Source: Iris pallida (Eukaryota; Streptophyta; Magnoliopsida; Asparagales; Iridaceae). Taken from it: a stretch of DNA of 64,000 bases. Position 1 is the stretch's first letter. Each line of letters begins with the position of its first letter. This document shows positions 24,884-40,154 of this stretch, one piece after another. A model generated the notes under the pieces. The model did no database searches, had not been told where the DNA came from, and saw nothing but the letters and a program-made list of their open reading frames with translations. The DNA lies in NCBI GenBank assembly GCA_029216955.1, contig JANAVB010015600.1:37775539-37839538 (forward strand), in the 5' to 3' direction. Both the position numbers and the translations under genes were made by a program.

Positions 24884-27422
24884 TGTCACGACCCGTATCC
24901 ATTTTTTTCTGATACGAGACGTGTCCAAGCCAGCCTACGCCGCAGAGTCGACGGTAGAACGCTGTCAAACCCGCAAGAAATAAATGCTCAAAATAAACTT
25001 TATTGCTCAATCACATTTCTAAATTTATTACAACATTTACAATATTTAAAATTAAAGGAAATATAAAGTTCTCATAAATGAAAATGTTACAACTGTTATC
25101 TATTTTTAGGTTTCTGTCTGCAAGTACACCCAAAGCTAAGAGAAGCCACAGTAACCTGAAAAATGTTGGTTTTCAGTCAGGAATGGAACAAGTACACAAA
25201 CCGACGGCAATGCAAAAATACAATAGAATTAACAAGACATGAAAATAACATATGAGAGATGAAAAATTAGAAAGTAACTGATGACATGGCAAGCGGTGAG
25301 GAAAATCAGGAAACAAATAAAAGACAACTATCTATGTGGTTTGAAATATCCATTTCGACATGTGAACGGCTAGGGGGTAAATACGACACCCTTCACGTGT
25401 CGTGTGCAGCTGCTATCAGTCAAGATTAGACATATTGGGATGGGTAAGGGGTAGTTCACATGTCTACTAAGATATTTCCCCTCCCAGCTAGTACTCATGG
25501 AATCAGGTTGCAAGCATGGTAATCATGAAAATGACAGTCAAGAATGTATAATAAGTCCATGATACTAATCTTCGTGTGACGAACGTGTCAACAAGCAACT
25601 ATACAAATGTATAAACATGAGATGAAAAGACTACTATGAATCAAAAAGTAATCAGAAAGTGCACTTGCCTGAGATCCTTTGCTGTAAAACCGATAATACT
25701 ATACTACTCAGTGAGCCACAACAGTCAAACTTGTACAATAGTCTCCAGATGCTGAAATAAATATTATCAACGTTCTCAGAACAGCCAAATTAGCTAGGAT
25801 AGTCTGTCCTTAAGTCCAATTCTGGACACAGGGGCAAAACGGTAATTTTGGGTCAAAACGGTGTCCGTCGTTGGACCCGCTTTGCATCGAAAAGCGTGCC
25901 AGGGTTAATGTTCTCTAAAGTCGTCAAACTACATGTCTACGGATTCGTTTTGATGATACGAACCCAACGGTATGTCCAATTTTGGATTTCGGTGGGCCGT
26001 GCACGAAAACTACAAATCAATTTTAATGTTCGTGTTCTAAATTCATGGAATAGTGGCTAGTTGGGTTACTAATCTAATAATAGTTAATTCTGGAATAAAT
26101 TACTTAAAAAAATTATTTAACCTAATAATAATCTAAATATAATGAAACATGCAAGTTTGGCCATCAAAAGTCATGTTTCCAATTTTTGAAACTATAACAC
26201 GCAAATCGAGGCGTGCCATTGACTATCTGGTAAAATATCATGAACTCTAGATTTTGAAAGTGTACTTTGGTAGATTTGAGTGCCACGAGTGTGCCGGAAT
26301 CAACCGTGCCACAAAATCATGTTTTGGTCAAAAGATATCGCCGTTATGGCTAATCTTGACCAAAATGGTGATCAACCGATCAATTCTGAGTTCAACAGAA
26401 TAACTAAAATATTAGATGAACGAAATAATTTCTGAAAAATTATATGTCGTAGAGCTCTATGCTAGCTTTCCGAAACTTAAACGGTTCATGATTTCGATTT
26501 CTGGTTCTCCCGGAATCTCGAAAATACCGAAACGTGTCAAATTTCGGACAACTAGCACTCTTCAAATTTTCTAGAAATTTAGGTTCAGAAATTACGAAAA
26601 TAAATTACATATTCAGAAACTATACCTCAATAAGCTTCCAAAAACAAAAACGGTACGCAAAAAGCACGACGGGGTTGGCGAAAATCGCTTCGGGAAGTCG
26701 GAAACCCTATATGAGTTCTCCCACAAAAGGCTACTGGAATTTAATTAGGGTGCGCGAATATAATAATATATATATAGGAGAGAGAGAGGCGGTCACTGTA
26801 GTAGTTGGCGCCGACAGGTGGGCCCCCCTGGGTGGATTTCTGCGTATTTATTTATTTATTTCAGAAAATTATTTAAAAATTATTTTAAGTCCAAATAAAT
26901 CAAAATAAATTACAAAAAAATCCAGAAAAAATTCTAAAAAATGCTAGAAAATATTTCTAAGTGTCTAGAATATAAATAAAATATTTTAAGACAAAATATT
27001 ATTGTGTGACCTCGCAGTAAATCCCAAAAACCTATAAATTATAAATTCTATATGTTTTAATTATATAAAAATTCCCAAAAATTCTAAAAAAAATCTAAAT
27101 TTTTTTTAAAAAATTATAGAAAATATTTTTAGCAATTTAGAGTCCAAATAAAAATATTTGGTCTAGAAATACCCCGTATGACCTTACAGTAATCTTGAAA
27201 GTCTTTAAAAATAATAAAACCTTAAATATTAAATACCTAAAATATCCAAAAATTGTAGAAAAATATAAAATAGCTAACTAATACATATATAGGCTATCTA
27301 GAGGTCATATGACCTTAATATGGTCATAGCCACCTACAAGCTTTGGCATGACTCACAATAACCATAAAATTAATCATAAACAAAAAAATTAAAAAAATAA
27401 AAATTTGGGAAGTGGGCTTACA
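24884..27422 (-). repeat. Array LTR-3 (mosaic)
   Basis: 2,539 bp, non-coding. Its left part has the LTR-2 indels. Its right part (from about 26900) has the GTGTCTAG and extra AAAAATTCTAAAAAATGC features of LTR-4. It sits between subtype A and subtype B internal regions. Confidence 0.85.
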
Positions 27423-28730
27423 AATCTATCCACCTTAGAAAAATTTTGTCCTCAAAATTTTAAAAGATACAAATAGGCACAACCAAGAATATCATCAAAA
27501 TATGACATGACCAATTGATATGAATAAGCACGACAAAGAATATAATCAAGAAAATAATGTGATGAATGATCGAAATTGATCAGGCATATAGAATCAAAAT
27601 CTAAGTACGTTTTAGAAATATAGTGGAAGGAAATCAAATAGGTTTAAAAGATGACAATTCAAAAATAGAAAAATATGAGAGAAATAAAGAACTACTAGTT
27701 GTAGAGAAGGTGGTAACAAGAAATAAGACATCAAATAAATTTGAAAGAAAAAAATTTAATAGTCGTATGCCAATAAAAGATATAGTCGCTATGATATTCG
27801 AAAATCATATGTATATCCGAAGTCATTTAACCGAGAATTCATGCCTCGCCAGTATACATCTGGCTGTCGTGAACCCTTGCTTTCGTGACTCAAGTATAAT
27901 ATGTTATCGAACACTTTATCAACTCTACCCAATGTTGACATAATAAATCAAAGGATCAAATAATGCAACTAGGATATAGCTTTAGTAACATTTGACAACC
28001 TATGCTTACTTAAAATTATTTCAACGTAGGGATCATGCCACGCCAGTGCGCTGCTGGCTGCAGTGAACCTGCAGTCTCCATAACTCAAGTAAATGGGAAC
28101 AGTGTGCATCTGCCTTACCATTGTAAGTCATCGAAAATTATTTCAACTATATCCATAAGAATTTCAAAGGAACTTCTATAAATTCAAACAAGTCGATCAT
28201 GATAAGAAAATGTAAGTATCTGTCCATGAATAAAAGTATCAGTTTTGAAAACAAAATGATCGCAAAATGAACGAAGACGATTTGAATTAACATATAGATA
28301 ATTGAACCAAGATTAAGAATTGAAAATAAAACGATCGCAAAATAGTTTTGAAAATAAAACAAGGTTTAGAGAAGGCAGAAGATAAAATGGCACAAATAAT
28401 CAAAATTAGGAATTGAATTCTATGAAGGCCTAACTTACCAAGCGAATAGTCTACCCACCTTTGATCCTAACATCGTATCAAATATCTAATAGGATTTAAA
28501 ATTCAATAAATTATTGGCTAAATCACATTGCCTAATTAGCAACCTTAACTACCCAAGGGTCAAATTGAATAAGGGACTCCTAGTCCTAGTCATTCCCTAA
28601 AATTAAATCAATCCTAATGGTGAATGAGCAATTTTCAAGTCGCAGGCTTACAGTAGTACGACTAACTTAAGTACCACCACAAGTTCGTAATTTTTTGCGA
28701 AAGCGACCTGCATGGGCCACCACAAAAACT
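27423..28730 (-). repeat. Array internal region 3 (subtype B)
   Basis: About 1.3 kb, non-coding. It shares with region 4 the variants CTGGCTGTCGTGAACC and CCTTGCTTTCGTGA, and differs from regions 1 and 2 there. Confidence 0.85.
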
Positions 28731-31276
28731 TGTCACGACCCGTACCCACTTTTTTCGGATACGAGATGTGTCCAAGCCAGCCTACGCCGCAGAGTCGGTG
28801 GTATAACGCTGTCAAGCCCGTAAGAAATAAATGCTTAAAATAAACTTTATTGCTCATTCACATTTCTAAATTTATTATAACATTTACAATATTTAAAATT
28901 AAAAGAAGTACAAAGTTTCCATAATTAATAAAAATGATACAACTGCTATCTATTTCTAGGTTTCTATCTGCAAGTACACCCAAAGCTAAGAAAAGCCACA
29001 GCTAACTTGAAAAATGTTGGTTTTCAGTCAGGAATGAACAAGTACACAAACCGACGACAATACGAAAACATAATAGAATTAACAAGATATGAAAATGACA
29101 TATGAGAGATAAAAACTAGAAAGTAACTGATGACATGGAAAGCAGTAAGAAAAACCAGAAAACAAATAAAAGACAACTATCTATGTGGTTTGAAATATCC
29201 TTTTTGACATGTGAACGGCTAGAGGGTAAATACGGCACCCTGTACGTGTCGTGTGTAGCTGCTATCAGTCAAGATTAGACATATTGGGATGGGTAAGGGG
29301 TAGTTCACATATCTACTAAGATATTTCCCTCCCAGCTAGTACTCATGGAATCAGGTCGCAAGCATGGTAATCAAGAAAATGACAGTCAAGAATATATAAT
29401 AAGTCCATGATACTAATCTCCGTGTGACGAACATGTCAACAAGCAGCTAGACATATGTATAAACATAAGATGAAAAGACTACTATGAATCTAAAAGCAAT
29501 CAAAAAGTGCACTTGCCTGAGGTCCTTTGCTGTGAAACCTATAATACAATACTACTCAGTGAGCCACAACAGTCAAACTTGTACAACAGTCTCCAATTGC
29601 TGAAATAAACATTATCAACATTCTCAGAACAGCCAAATTAGCTAGGATTGTCTGTCCTTAAGTCCAAATCTGGACACAGGGGCAAAACGGTAATTTCGGG
29701 TCAAAACGATATCCGCCGTTGGCCCCGCTTTGCATCGAAAAGCGTGCCAGGGTCAATGGTCTCTAAAGTTATCAAACTACATGTCTACGGATTCGTTTTG
29801 ATGATACCAACCCAACGGTATGTCCAATTTTGGATTTTGGTGGGCCGTGCACGAAAACTACAAATCAATTTTAATGTTCTAGTTCTAAATTCATGGAATA
29901 GTGGCTAGTTGGGTTACTAATCTAATAATAGTTAATTCTGGAATAAATTACTTAAAAACATTATTTAACCTAATAATAATCTAAATATAATCTAAATATG
30001 CAAGTTTGGCCATCAAAAGTCATGTTTCCAATTTTGGAAACCATAACACGCAAATCGAGGCGTGCCATTAACTATCTGGTAAAATATCATGAACTTTAGA
30101 TTTTGAAAGGGTACTTTGGTAGATTTGAGTGCCACGAGTGCGCCGGAATCAACCGTGCAACAAAATCACGTTTTGGTCAAAAGATATCGCCGTTATGGCT
30201 AATCGTGACCAAAACGGTAATCAACCGATCAATTCTGAGTTCAACAGAATAACTAAAATATTAGATGAACGAAATAATTTCTGAAAAAATTATATGTCGT
30301 AGATCTCTGTGTTAGCTTTCTGAAACTTAATCGGTTCATGATTTTGATTTCTGGTTCTCCCGGAATCTCGAAAACACCGGAACGTGTCAAATTTCGGACA
30401 ACTAGCACTCTACGAATTTTCTAGAAATTTAGGTTCAGAAATTACAAAAATAAATTACATATTCAGAAACTATACCTCAATAAGCTTCCAACAACAAAAA
30501 CGGCACGCAAAAAGCACGTCGGGGTTGGCAGAAATCGCTTCGGGAAGTCGAAAACCCTAGATGTGTTCTCCCACAAAAGGCTACTGGAATTTAATTATGG
30601 TGGACAAATAAAATAATATATATATAGGAGAGAGAGAGGCGGTTACTGTAGCAGTTAGCGCCGACAGGTGGGGCCCCCTGGGTGGATTTCTGCGTATTTA
30701 TTTATTTATTTCAGAAAATTATTTAAAAATTATTTTAAGTCCAAATAAATCAAAATAAATTACAGAAAAATCCAGAAAAATTCTAAAAAATGCTAGAAAA
30801 TATTTCTAAGTGTCTAGAATATAAATAAAATATTTTAAGACAAAATATTATTGTGTGACCTCGCAGTAAATCCCAAAAACCTATAAAATATAAATTCTAT
30901 ATGTTTTAATTATATAAAAATTCCCAAAAATTCTTAAAAAAATCTAAAATTTTTTTAAAAAATTATAGAAAATATTTTTAGCAATTTAGAGCCCAAATAA
31001 AAATATTTGGTCTAGAAATACCCACGTATGACCTTACAGTAATCTTGAAAGTCTTCAAAAATAATAAAACCTTAAATATTAAATACCTAAAAATATCCAA
31101 AAATTGTAGAAAAATGTAAAATAGCTAAATAATACATATATAGGCTATCTAGAGGTCATATGACCTTAATATGGTCATAGCCACCTACAAGCTTTGGCAT
31201 AACTCACAATGACCATAAAATTAATCATAAACAAACAAAATTAAAAAAAATTAAAAATTTGGGAAGTGGGCTCACA
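28731..31276 (-). repeat. Array LTR-4
   Basis: 2,546 bp, non-coding, same termini as the others. Confidence 0.85.
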
Positions 31277-32586
31277 AAATCTACCCACCTTAGAAAAATT
31301 TTGTCCTCAAAATTTTAAAAGATACAAATAGGCACAACCATGAATATCATCAAAATATAACATGACCAATTGATATGAATAAGCACGACAAAAAATATAA
31401 TCAAGAAAATAATGTGATGAATGATCGAAATTGATCAGGCATATACAATCAAAATCTAAGTACATTTTAGAAATATAGTGGAAGGAAATCAAAATAGGTT
31501 TAAAAGATGACAATTCAAAAATAGAAAAATATGAGAGAAATAAAGAACTACTAGTTGTAGAGAAGGTGGTAACAAGAAATATGACATCAAATAAATTTGA
31601 AAGAAAAAAAATTAATAGTCGTATGCCAATAAAAGATATAGTCGCTATGATATTCAAAAATCATATGTATATCCGAAGTCATTTAACCGAGAATCCATGC
31701 CTCGCCAGTGTACATCTGGCTGTCGTGAACCCTTGCTTTCGTGAGTCAAGTATAATATGTTATCGAACACTTTATCAACTCTACCCAATGTTGACAAAAT
31801 AAATCAAAGGATCAAATAATGCAACTAGGATATAGCTTTAGTAACATTTGACAACCTATGCTTACTTAAAATTATTTCAACGTAGGGATCATGCCAAGCC
31901 AGTGCGCTGCTGGCTGTAGTGAACCCGCAGTCTCCATAACTCAAATAAATGGGAACAGTGTGCATCTGCCTTACCATTGTAAGTCATCAAAAATTATTTC
32001 AACTATATCCATAAGAATTTCAAAGGAACTTCTATAAATTCAAATAAGTCGATCATGATAAGAAAATGTAAGTATCTGTCCCTGAATAAAAGTATCAGTT
32101 TTGAAAACAAAATGATCGCAAAATGAACAAAGACGATTTGAATTAACATATAGATAATTGAACCAAGATTAAGAATTGAAAATAAAACGATCGCAAAATA
32201 GTTTTGAAAATAAAACAAGGTTTAGAGAAGGCAGAAGATAAAATGGCACAAATGATCAAAATTAGAAATTGAATTCTATGAAGGCCTAACTTACCAAGCG
32301 AATAGTCTACCCACCTTTGATCCTAACATCGTATCAAATATCTAATAGGGTTTAAAATTCAATAAATCATTGGCTAAATCATATTGCCTAATTAGCAACC
32401 TTAACTATCCAAGGGTCAAATTGAATAAGGGACTCCTAGTCCTAGTCATTCCCTAAAATTAAATCAATCCTAATGGTGAATGAGCAATTTTCTAGTCACA
32501 GGCTTGCAGTAGTACGACTAACTTAAGTACCACCACAAGTTCGTAATCTTTAGCGAAAGCGACCTGCATGGGCTACCACAAAAACT
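31277..32586 (-). repeat. Array internal region 4 (subtype B)
   Basis: About 1.3 kb, non-coding, nearly the same as region 3. Confidence 0.85.
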
Positions 32587-35162
32587 TGTCACGACCCGCA
32601 TCCACTTTTTTCGGATACTAGACGTGTCCAAGCCAGCCTACGCCGCAGAGTCGGCGGTAGAACGCTGTCAAGCCCATAAGAAATAAATGCTCAAAATAAA
32701 CTTTATTACTCATTCACATTTCTAAATTTATTACAAAATTTACAATATTTAAAATTAAAGGAAATACAAAGTTCTCACAATTAATAAAAATGATACAACT
32801 GCTATCGATTTTTAGGTTTCTGTCTGCAAGTACACCCAAAGCTAAGAGAAGCTACAGCTAACCTGAAAAATGTTGATTTCCAGTCAGGAATGGAACAAGT
32901 ACACAAACCGATAAATTAACAAGATATAAAAATACAATACGAAAATATAATAGAATTAACAAGATATGAAAATAACATATGAGAGATAAAAAACTAGAAA
33001 GTAACTGATGACATGGCAAGCGGTAAGGAAAACCAGGAAACAAATAAAAGACAACTATCTATGTGGTTTGAAATATCCTTTTCGACATGTGAACGGCTAG
33101 GGGGTAAATACGGCACCCTGCACGTGTCGTGTGCAGCTGCTGTCAGTCAAGATTAGACTTATTAGGATGGATAAGGGGTAGTTCATATGTCTACTAAGAT
33201 ATTTTCCCGCCCAGCTAGTACTTATGGAATCAGGTCGCAAGCATGGTAATCATGAAAATGACAGTCAAGAATGTATAATAAGTTCATGATACTAATCTCC
33301 GTGTGGCGAACGTGTCAACAACCAGCAAGACATATGTATAAACATGAAATGAAAAGACTACTATGAATCAAAAAGCAATCAGAAAGTGCACTTGCCTGAG
33401 GTCATTTGCTGGTAAAACCGATAATACAATACCACTCAGTGAGCCCCAACATTCAAACTTGTGCAACAATATCCAGATGTTGAAATAAACATTACCAACA
33501 TTCTCAAAACAGCCAAATTAGCTAGGATTGCCTGTCCTTAAGTCCAATTCTGGACACAGGGGCAAAACGGTAATTTTGGGTCAAAACGGTATCCGCCGTT
33601 GGACCCGCTTTGCACCGAAAAGCGTGCCAGGGTCAATCGTCTCTAAATTTGTCAAACTACATGTCTAAAGATTTGTTTTGATGATACGAACTCAACAGTT
33701 TGTCCAATATTGGATTCCGGTGGGCCGTGCACGAAAACCACAAATCAATTCTAATGTTCTAGTTCTAAATTCATGGAATAGTGGCTACTTGGGTTACTAA
33801 TCTAATAATAGTTAATTCAGGAATAAATTACTTAAAAATATTATTTAACCTAATAATAATCTAAATATAATCTAAACATGCAAGTTTGGCCATCAAAAGT
33901 CATCTTTCTAATTTTGGAAACCATAACACACAAATCGAGGCACACCGTTGACTATCTGGTCAAATATCATGAACTCTAGATTTTGAAAGTGCACTTTGGT
34001 AGATTTCAGTGCCACGAGTGCGGCAGAATCAACCGTGCCACAAAATCACATTTTGGTCAAAAGATATCGCCGTTATGGCTAATCGTGACCAAAACGGTGA
34101 TCAACCGATCAATTCTGAGTTCAACAAAATAACTAAAATACTAGATAAATGAAATAATTTCTGGAAAAATTATATGTTGTAGAGCTCTGTGTTAGCTTTC
34201 CGAAACTTCAAACGGTTCGTTATTTCGATTTCTGGTTCTCCCGAAATCTCGAAAACACCAAAATGTGTCAAATTTCGTACAACTAGCACTCTACGGATTT
34301 TCCAGAAATTTAGGTTCAGAAATTATGAAAATAAATTACATATTCAGAAACTATACCTTAATAAACTTCCAACAAAAAAAAACGGCACGCAAAAAGCACG
34401 TCGGGGTTGGCAAAAATCGCTTCGGAAATTCGGAAATCCTAGATGAGTTCTCCCACAAAAGGCTGCTGGAATTTAATTAGGGTGAACGAATATAATAATA
34501 TATATATAGGAGAGAGAGAGAGAGAGACGGTCACTGTAGCAGTTGGCACCGACAGGTGGCCCCCCTAGTTGGATTTCTGGGTATTTATTTATTTAATTCA
34601 GAAAATTATTTAAAAATCAATTTAAGTCCAAATAAATCAAAATAAATTGCAGAAAAATCCAGAAAAAATCTAGAAAATTCTAGAAAATATTTCTAAGTGT
34701 CTAGAATATAAATAAAATATTTTAACACAAAATATCATCATGTGACCTCGCAGTAAATCCCAAAAACCTATAAAATATAAATTCTATATGTTCTAATTAT
34801 ATAAAAATTCCAAAAAATTCTAAAAAAATCCAGAAATTTTTTAAAATATTCTAGAAAATATTTTTAGTCATTTAGAGCCCAAATAAAAATATTTGGTCCA
34901 TAAATACCCCCGTATGACCTTACAGTAAATCCTGAAAGTCCTTCAAAATAATAAAACCTTAAATATTAAATACCTAAAAATATCCAAAAATTGTAGAAAA
35001 ATATGAAATAGCTAAATAATACATATATAGGCTATCTAGAGGTCATATGACCTTAATATGGTCATAGCCCACCTACAAGATTTGGCATGACTCACAATGA
35101 CCATAAAATTAATCATAAACAAATAAAATTAAAAAATTAAAAATTTGGGAAGTGGGCTTACA
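32587..35162 (-). repeat. Array LTR-5
   Basis: 2,576 bp, non-coding, ending CTTACA at 35162 directly before the CATAT duplication. It contains a small local duplication at about 32910-32960 and an expanded AG run at about 34509. Confidence 0.85.
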
Positions 35163-35167
35163 CATAT

Positions 35168-36731
<1,564 letters not shown>

Positions 36732-36736
36732 GATAG

Positions 36737-38081
36737 TGATTAAAAAGGGGCCATTGAGTTGAAATTTGTCGAAAGATTAAATTTTGAGGATTCAAATTTA
36801 GATCAGGTTCATGCTACAGTGAGAAAGATCTTCTACATGTTTAAGACATGACGATACTTTGAGACTAGAAGATATTCAAATTTGACTAGCGACTTAGTTA
36901 TTTGCTTTTGCAGATTAAAATATTCTTGAATACATGGATCGACTTAGTACAGATTTTCGACAATAGAGATTATAACCGTGATGGAGCAAGGAAGGGAGGA
37001 GTAGAATCTAAAGTTTGGAAGACGGTTGAGAAATTGGCAGATTATATGGACGGCTGAACAGAATTTGATTCAATTAAATTGGATATATTCTTTGGTCCTA
37101 AATGGAATTAGTTATAGTGACTGGTAGTACCTTAGGTTCCTTGGTACTGAGTTAGCTAGTAAACTTAGAAGATTGGTCTAGTGTTAATGAGGCTAGTTTT
37201 TTCCTACATATCCTACATCGAATCACCTTTTGATTTTTTTTATTCTCTTAATTAACCGTCATTTGATGATCAATGGAAACATATTGTCAGACTTCATTTC
37301 TATTTTTGCCATGGTCATATTATTTTGATTATCATCATTATCGTGCCTAAAATTTTGAATTTTGATCCTATCTAGACAAACTATTCTTAAATCGTGCTTA
37401 CACGATTTATCGATCGTGATCAGATCTTCATTCTATTCTTAACCATGCCTATTTTGGCACTGGTCATGCTTGAACAATTTTGTTTTTCTTGGTTGTGACT
37501 AGACCTCTGATCATGCCTCACAAATTTTGATCATGATTTGATCATGTCTAAATTTTGATCATGCATATAAGATTTGTGCTTCATTCCTAAATTCTTTAAT
37601 CAAATCAAGCCTAAATGATTTGATCGTTGATCTTTCTTCAACTTGATTTATTTTTACTGGTATTTCCAAATTCTTGTCGATCGCATCATCGATTGTGCGC
37701 GAGTAAATTTTTTTGCCTACTGGTCGTAACTATATCTATCATGCCTAAAATTCGGTTCCTGGTTGTATACCTAACTTTGATTCTATCATGCGTAAAATGA
37801 TATTGACTACGACTAATTAGTCATGACTAGATAATTTATCCACCGTGACTATTTGATCGTGCCTAAACCTTGGTTGTATCAAAACGATCTTTGATCATGA
37901 TCGTATTATACGATTATATTTTTTATACCGTGTTTGGATGATTTTGATTCTGTTGGCTACGACTAAATTTTTTGACCCTTGGTCATGCTTAATCATGCCA
38001 ACCATTTTCAAATTATTTATCGTGCCAAATCATGCCATTTCTTAAATTTCGAGGACGAATTTTTTTTAAGGTGGGTAGATT
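36737..38081 (+). repeat. Outer long-LTR element, internal region, right piece with polypurine tract
   Basis: Non-coding. Its second half is dominated by loose repeats of ATCATGCCTAAATTTTGATC type. The end reads TTTCGAGGACGAATTTTTTT then AAGGTGGGTAGATT (38047-38081). This matches the usual end of a gypsy internal region and its polypurine tract, and closely resembles the complement of the array internal regions. Confidence 0.6.
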
Positions 38082-38335
38082 TGTAACTCCACTTTTTCTA
38101 ATATCAGAGAAATTGGTCATTTCTCTTATATTCCTATTACATGGTTATCCAGTATATTTCTGTATTCGACTGTTGAATATTTTATGATTATGTACTTGTA
38201 TGTTTTCATATATATTATTGTCTTAGCCAATTCTTCCTATGTCCATTTGATAGATTTATATAATATTCCTATTGAATACTATTTAGAATAATTATGTTAT
38301 AAGCCATGTATTCTAAATTATGGATAAATTATTTT
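38082..38335 (+). repeat. Start of the outer element's 3' LTR
   Basis: TGTAACTCC follows directly on the polypurine tract, as an LTR start should. No gene. The 9 bp before the Mutator-like element (38327-38335, AATTATTTT) are its duplication. Confidence 0.55.
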
Positions 38336-39349
38336 GAGAAATTTTGAGTCGCACCCCACTTGATTTATCCAAATTCAATGTGCACCTCACTGCGTTACCA
38401 TAATGTACGAATCCCTCCACTTTTGACGGAAACCGTCCATAGCTGACGGTCAAAGGGTTTGACTGATAATTTTTGACGAAAATACCCTCGTCTTCTCACA
38501 AACCCAAACTCGTCCCGCCGCTGTCGCGTCCTCGCCCCCGCACCACCGCCGCCGTGCCGCCGCCACCGCCGATGCCGCGTCCATCACCACCACAACCACC
38601 ACCATCATCACCACCACCTTCACTATCACCACCACCACTACCACCCACCTTCACCATCACCATTACCATCACCACCCCCATCACTTCCACCAACACCATC
38701 ACCATTACCATCACCACCCCCCATCACCTTCACCAATACTACCCCTGCTCCTCCGCCGCCTCCACGCCCCCGTTCGGCTGTCGCGCCCCAGCCCCGCCTC
38801 ACCATTACCATCACCACCCCCCATCACCTGCACCAATACTACCCCTGCTCCTCCGCCGCCTCCATGCCCCCGTTCGGCTGTCGCGCCCCAGCCCCGCCTC
38901 CGCCTCCCTTCCCCTGCTTTGCCCTCCTCCTGCGCCCCCCTCCCCTGCTTCGCCCTCCTCCCGTGCCCCCCTCCTCCAACACCACCACCGATCCGCCCCC
39001 TCCGCCCCCGTGCCCCCGCCCACCTCCCGCTTAACAATAGCAGTAGCAGCAGCAGCAGCAGCGGCGGCAGTCGCCGGCGGGAGCGCACGGCGAGCAGCTG
39101 GGGGGTGGAGGTGGAGGGGGGCACGGGGGTGGGACGGGGAGGGGATGGACGGCAGCCGGCAGTGGTGTCTTAGAACGGAGGGTCGCAGGAAAGGAAAGGG
39201 CATTTTCGTCCAAAAAAATGGGTTAAAGGAGTTGACTGCTAACGAAGGACGGAAACCGTCAAAAGTGGGGGGTATCTTACATTATGAAAATTATGTGGGG
39301 TGTACCTTAAATTTGGGTAAATCAAGTGGGATGCGACTCAAAATTTCTC
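38336..39349. mobile_element. Mutator-like element, non-autonomous, 1,014 bp
   Basis: Both ends are 103-bp inverted repeats (38336-38438 and 39247-39349) beginning GAGAAATTTTGAGTCGCA. AATTATTTT, a perfect 9-bp duplication, lies on both sides (38327-38335 and 39350-39358). Long inverted repeats plus a 9-bp duplication are the mark of Mutator-like elements. The inside is strikingly GC-rich compared with all neighbours, so it may be captured genic DNA (Pack-MULE type). No transposase is present. A 100-bp segment (CACCATTACCATCACC... to CCCCGCCT) is repeated at about 38698 and 38799. Confidence 0.93.
38473..39174 (+). other. GC-rich Pro-rich open frame inside the Mutator-like element
   Basis: A frame open through the whole inner part would encode a proline, serine and threonine-rich chain (repeats of PPP, PSP, TITIT) with no recognisable domain. 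The same DNA is open in several frames on both strands, as expected from GC-rich low-complexity sequence. I list it as a possible captured fragment, not as a gene. Confidence 0.3.
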
Positions 39350-39358
39350 AATTATTTT

Positions 39359-40154
39359 TTCTAATTGTTATTCTTTCTCTAAAGGATTTCCAGTCAAAAC
39401 CAGCCAAACCATTCCCAAACCACATTTCTTGGGCTAACCAGAAGCTAGCCCATGTAACCAGCATTTCCTTTTAAGTCATCCCATAGTTGTGTAGTCACAA
39501 TCGGGTTAGAAGGGAATGGGTTGGTTTTCTTAAACCCACCCGTTATCCACATCCGACCCAATAACTATGGACTGGTCCCTTCATTCTTTTCTTCTTCAGT
39601 TTAGATCTAGGTCATCTCTCGTTCTTCTCCGAACGATCGAAGAGCACTCATCTCCGACAAAGACTTACCGCGTCGACGTCCATTCCAGCGTCTTCTCGAT
39701 CCTTCTCTCCACCGACTTCGTCAGGGTCATCTTAGCCGTTCTCTATCACCGATTTAACCTCCGTTGATCACCACCTTCCGGCCATAACCGCCTAATACCT
39801 CTCCATGTCTATAAATATGACCCTCATCTTCTCTTCCTTCATCACTTCTCCATGCTAGCGAAGCTCTGCTCTTATTTCCGCTCCACCCTCCTTCTTCCTC
39901 CTTGGAGTTGCGATCTTGTCCCTGCCGATCCGTGTCGACTCTCGGTGAAGACACGACAATGTTCGATCTTCTTCCTTGAAGCTCTGAGCCATGGCGACCG
40001 CATCGATCGAAACCTCGCTCATCAGTATCCATTGATCGATGCACAGGGGTGAGCATCTCTTCTTCTGTTCGATCTTTTTATTTTCAGATCGATCGGTGGA
40101 TTCACGGCTCTGTTGTCTTCTTCGATCATTGTATGTCTATGCCACCTGATCCGT
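39359..40154 (+). repeat. Probable continuation of the outer 3' LTR, with TATA box
   Basis: No gene. TATAAATA at 39810-39817 in a promoter-like setting, followed by pyrimidine-rich, CTTC-rich DNA typical of an LTR leader. I assume the LTR from 38082 continues here, but its right end was not found. The last 5 bp (40150-40154, TCCGT) are the copia duplication. Confidence 0.4.

Larger units (their letters stand above)
12677..35162 (-). mobile_element. Tandem array of a non-coding LTR retroelement: five LTRs, four internal regions
   Basis: Five copies of a 2.5-2.6-kb LTR alternate with four copies of a 1.3-kb internal region, all on the - strand. The period is about 3.85 kb. Read on the - strand each LTR starts TGTAAGCCCACTTC and ends GGGTCGTGACA. 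Each internal region ends in GAGGACAAAATTTT followed by AAGGTGGGTAGA, the usual end of a gypsy internal region plus polypurine tract. The outer flanks are both CATAT (12672-12676 and 35163-35167). A single insertion therefore grew into an array by unequal recombination. The internal regions have no gag or pol, so this is a LARD-type non-autonomous family. Confidence 0.9.

Noticed and set aside
38711..39213. Several overlapping Gly/Pro/Ala-rich ORFs on the - strand
   Set aside because: Shadow frames of the GC-rich core of the Mutator-like element; no domain in any of them.
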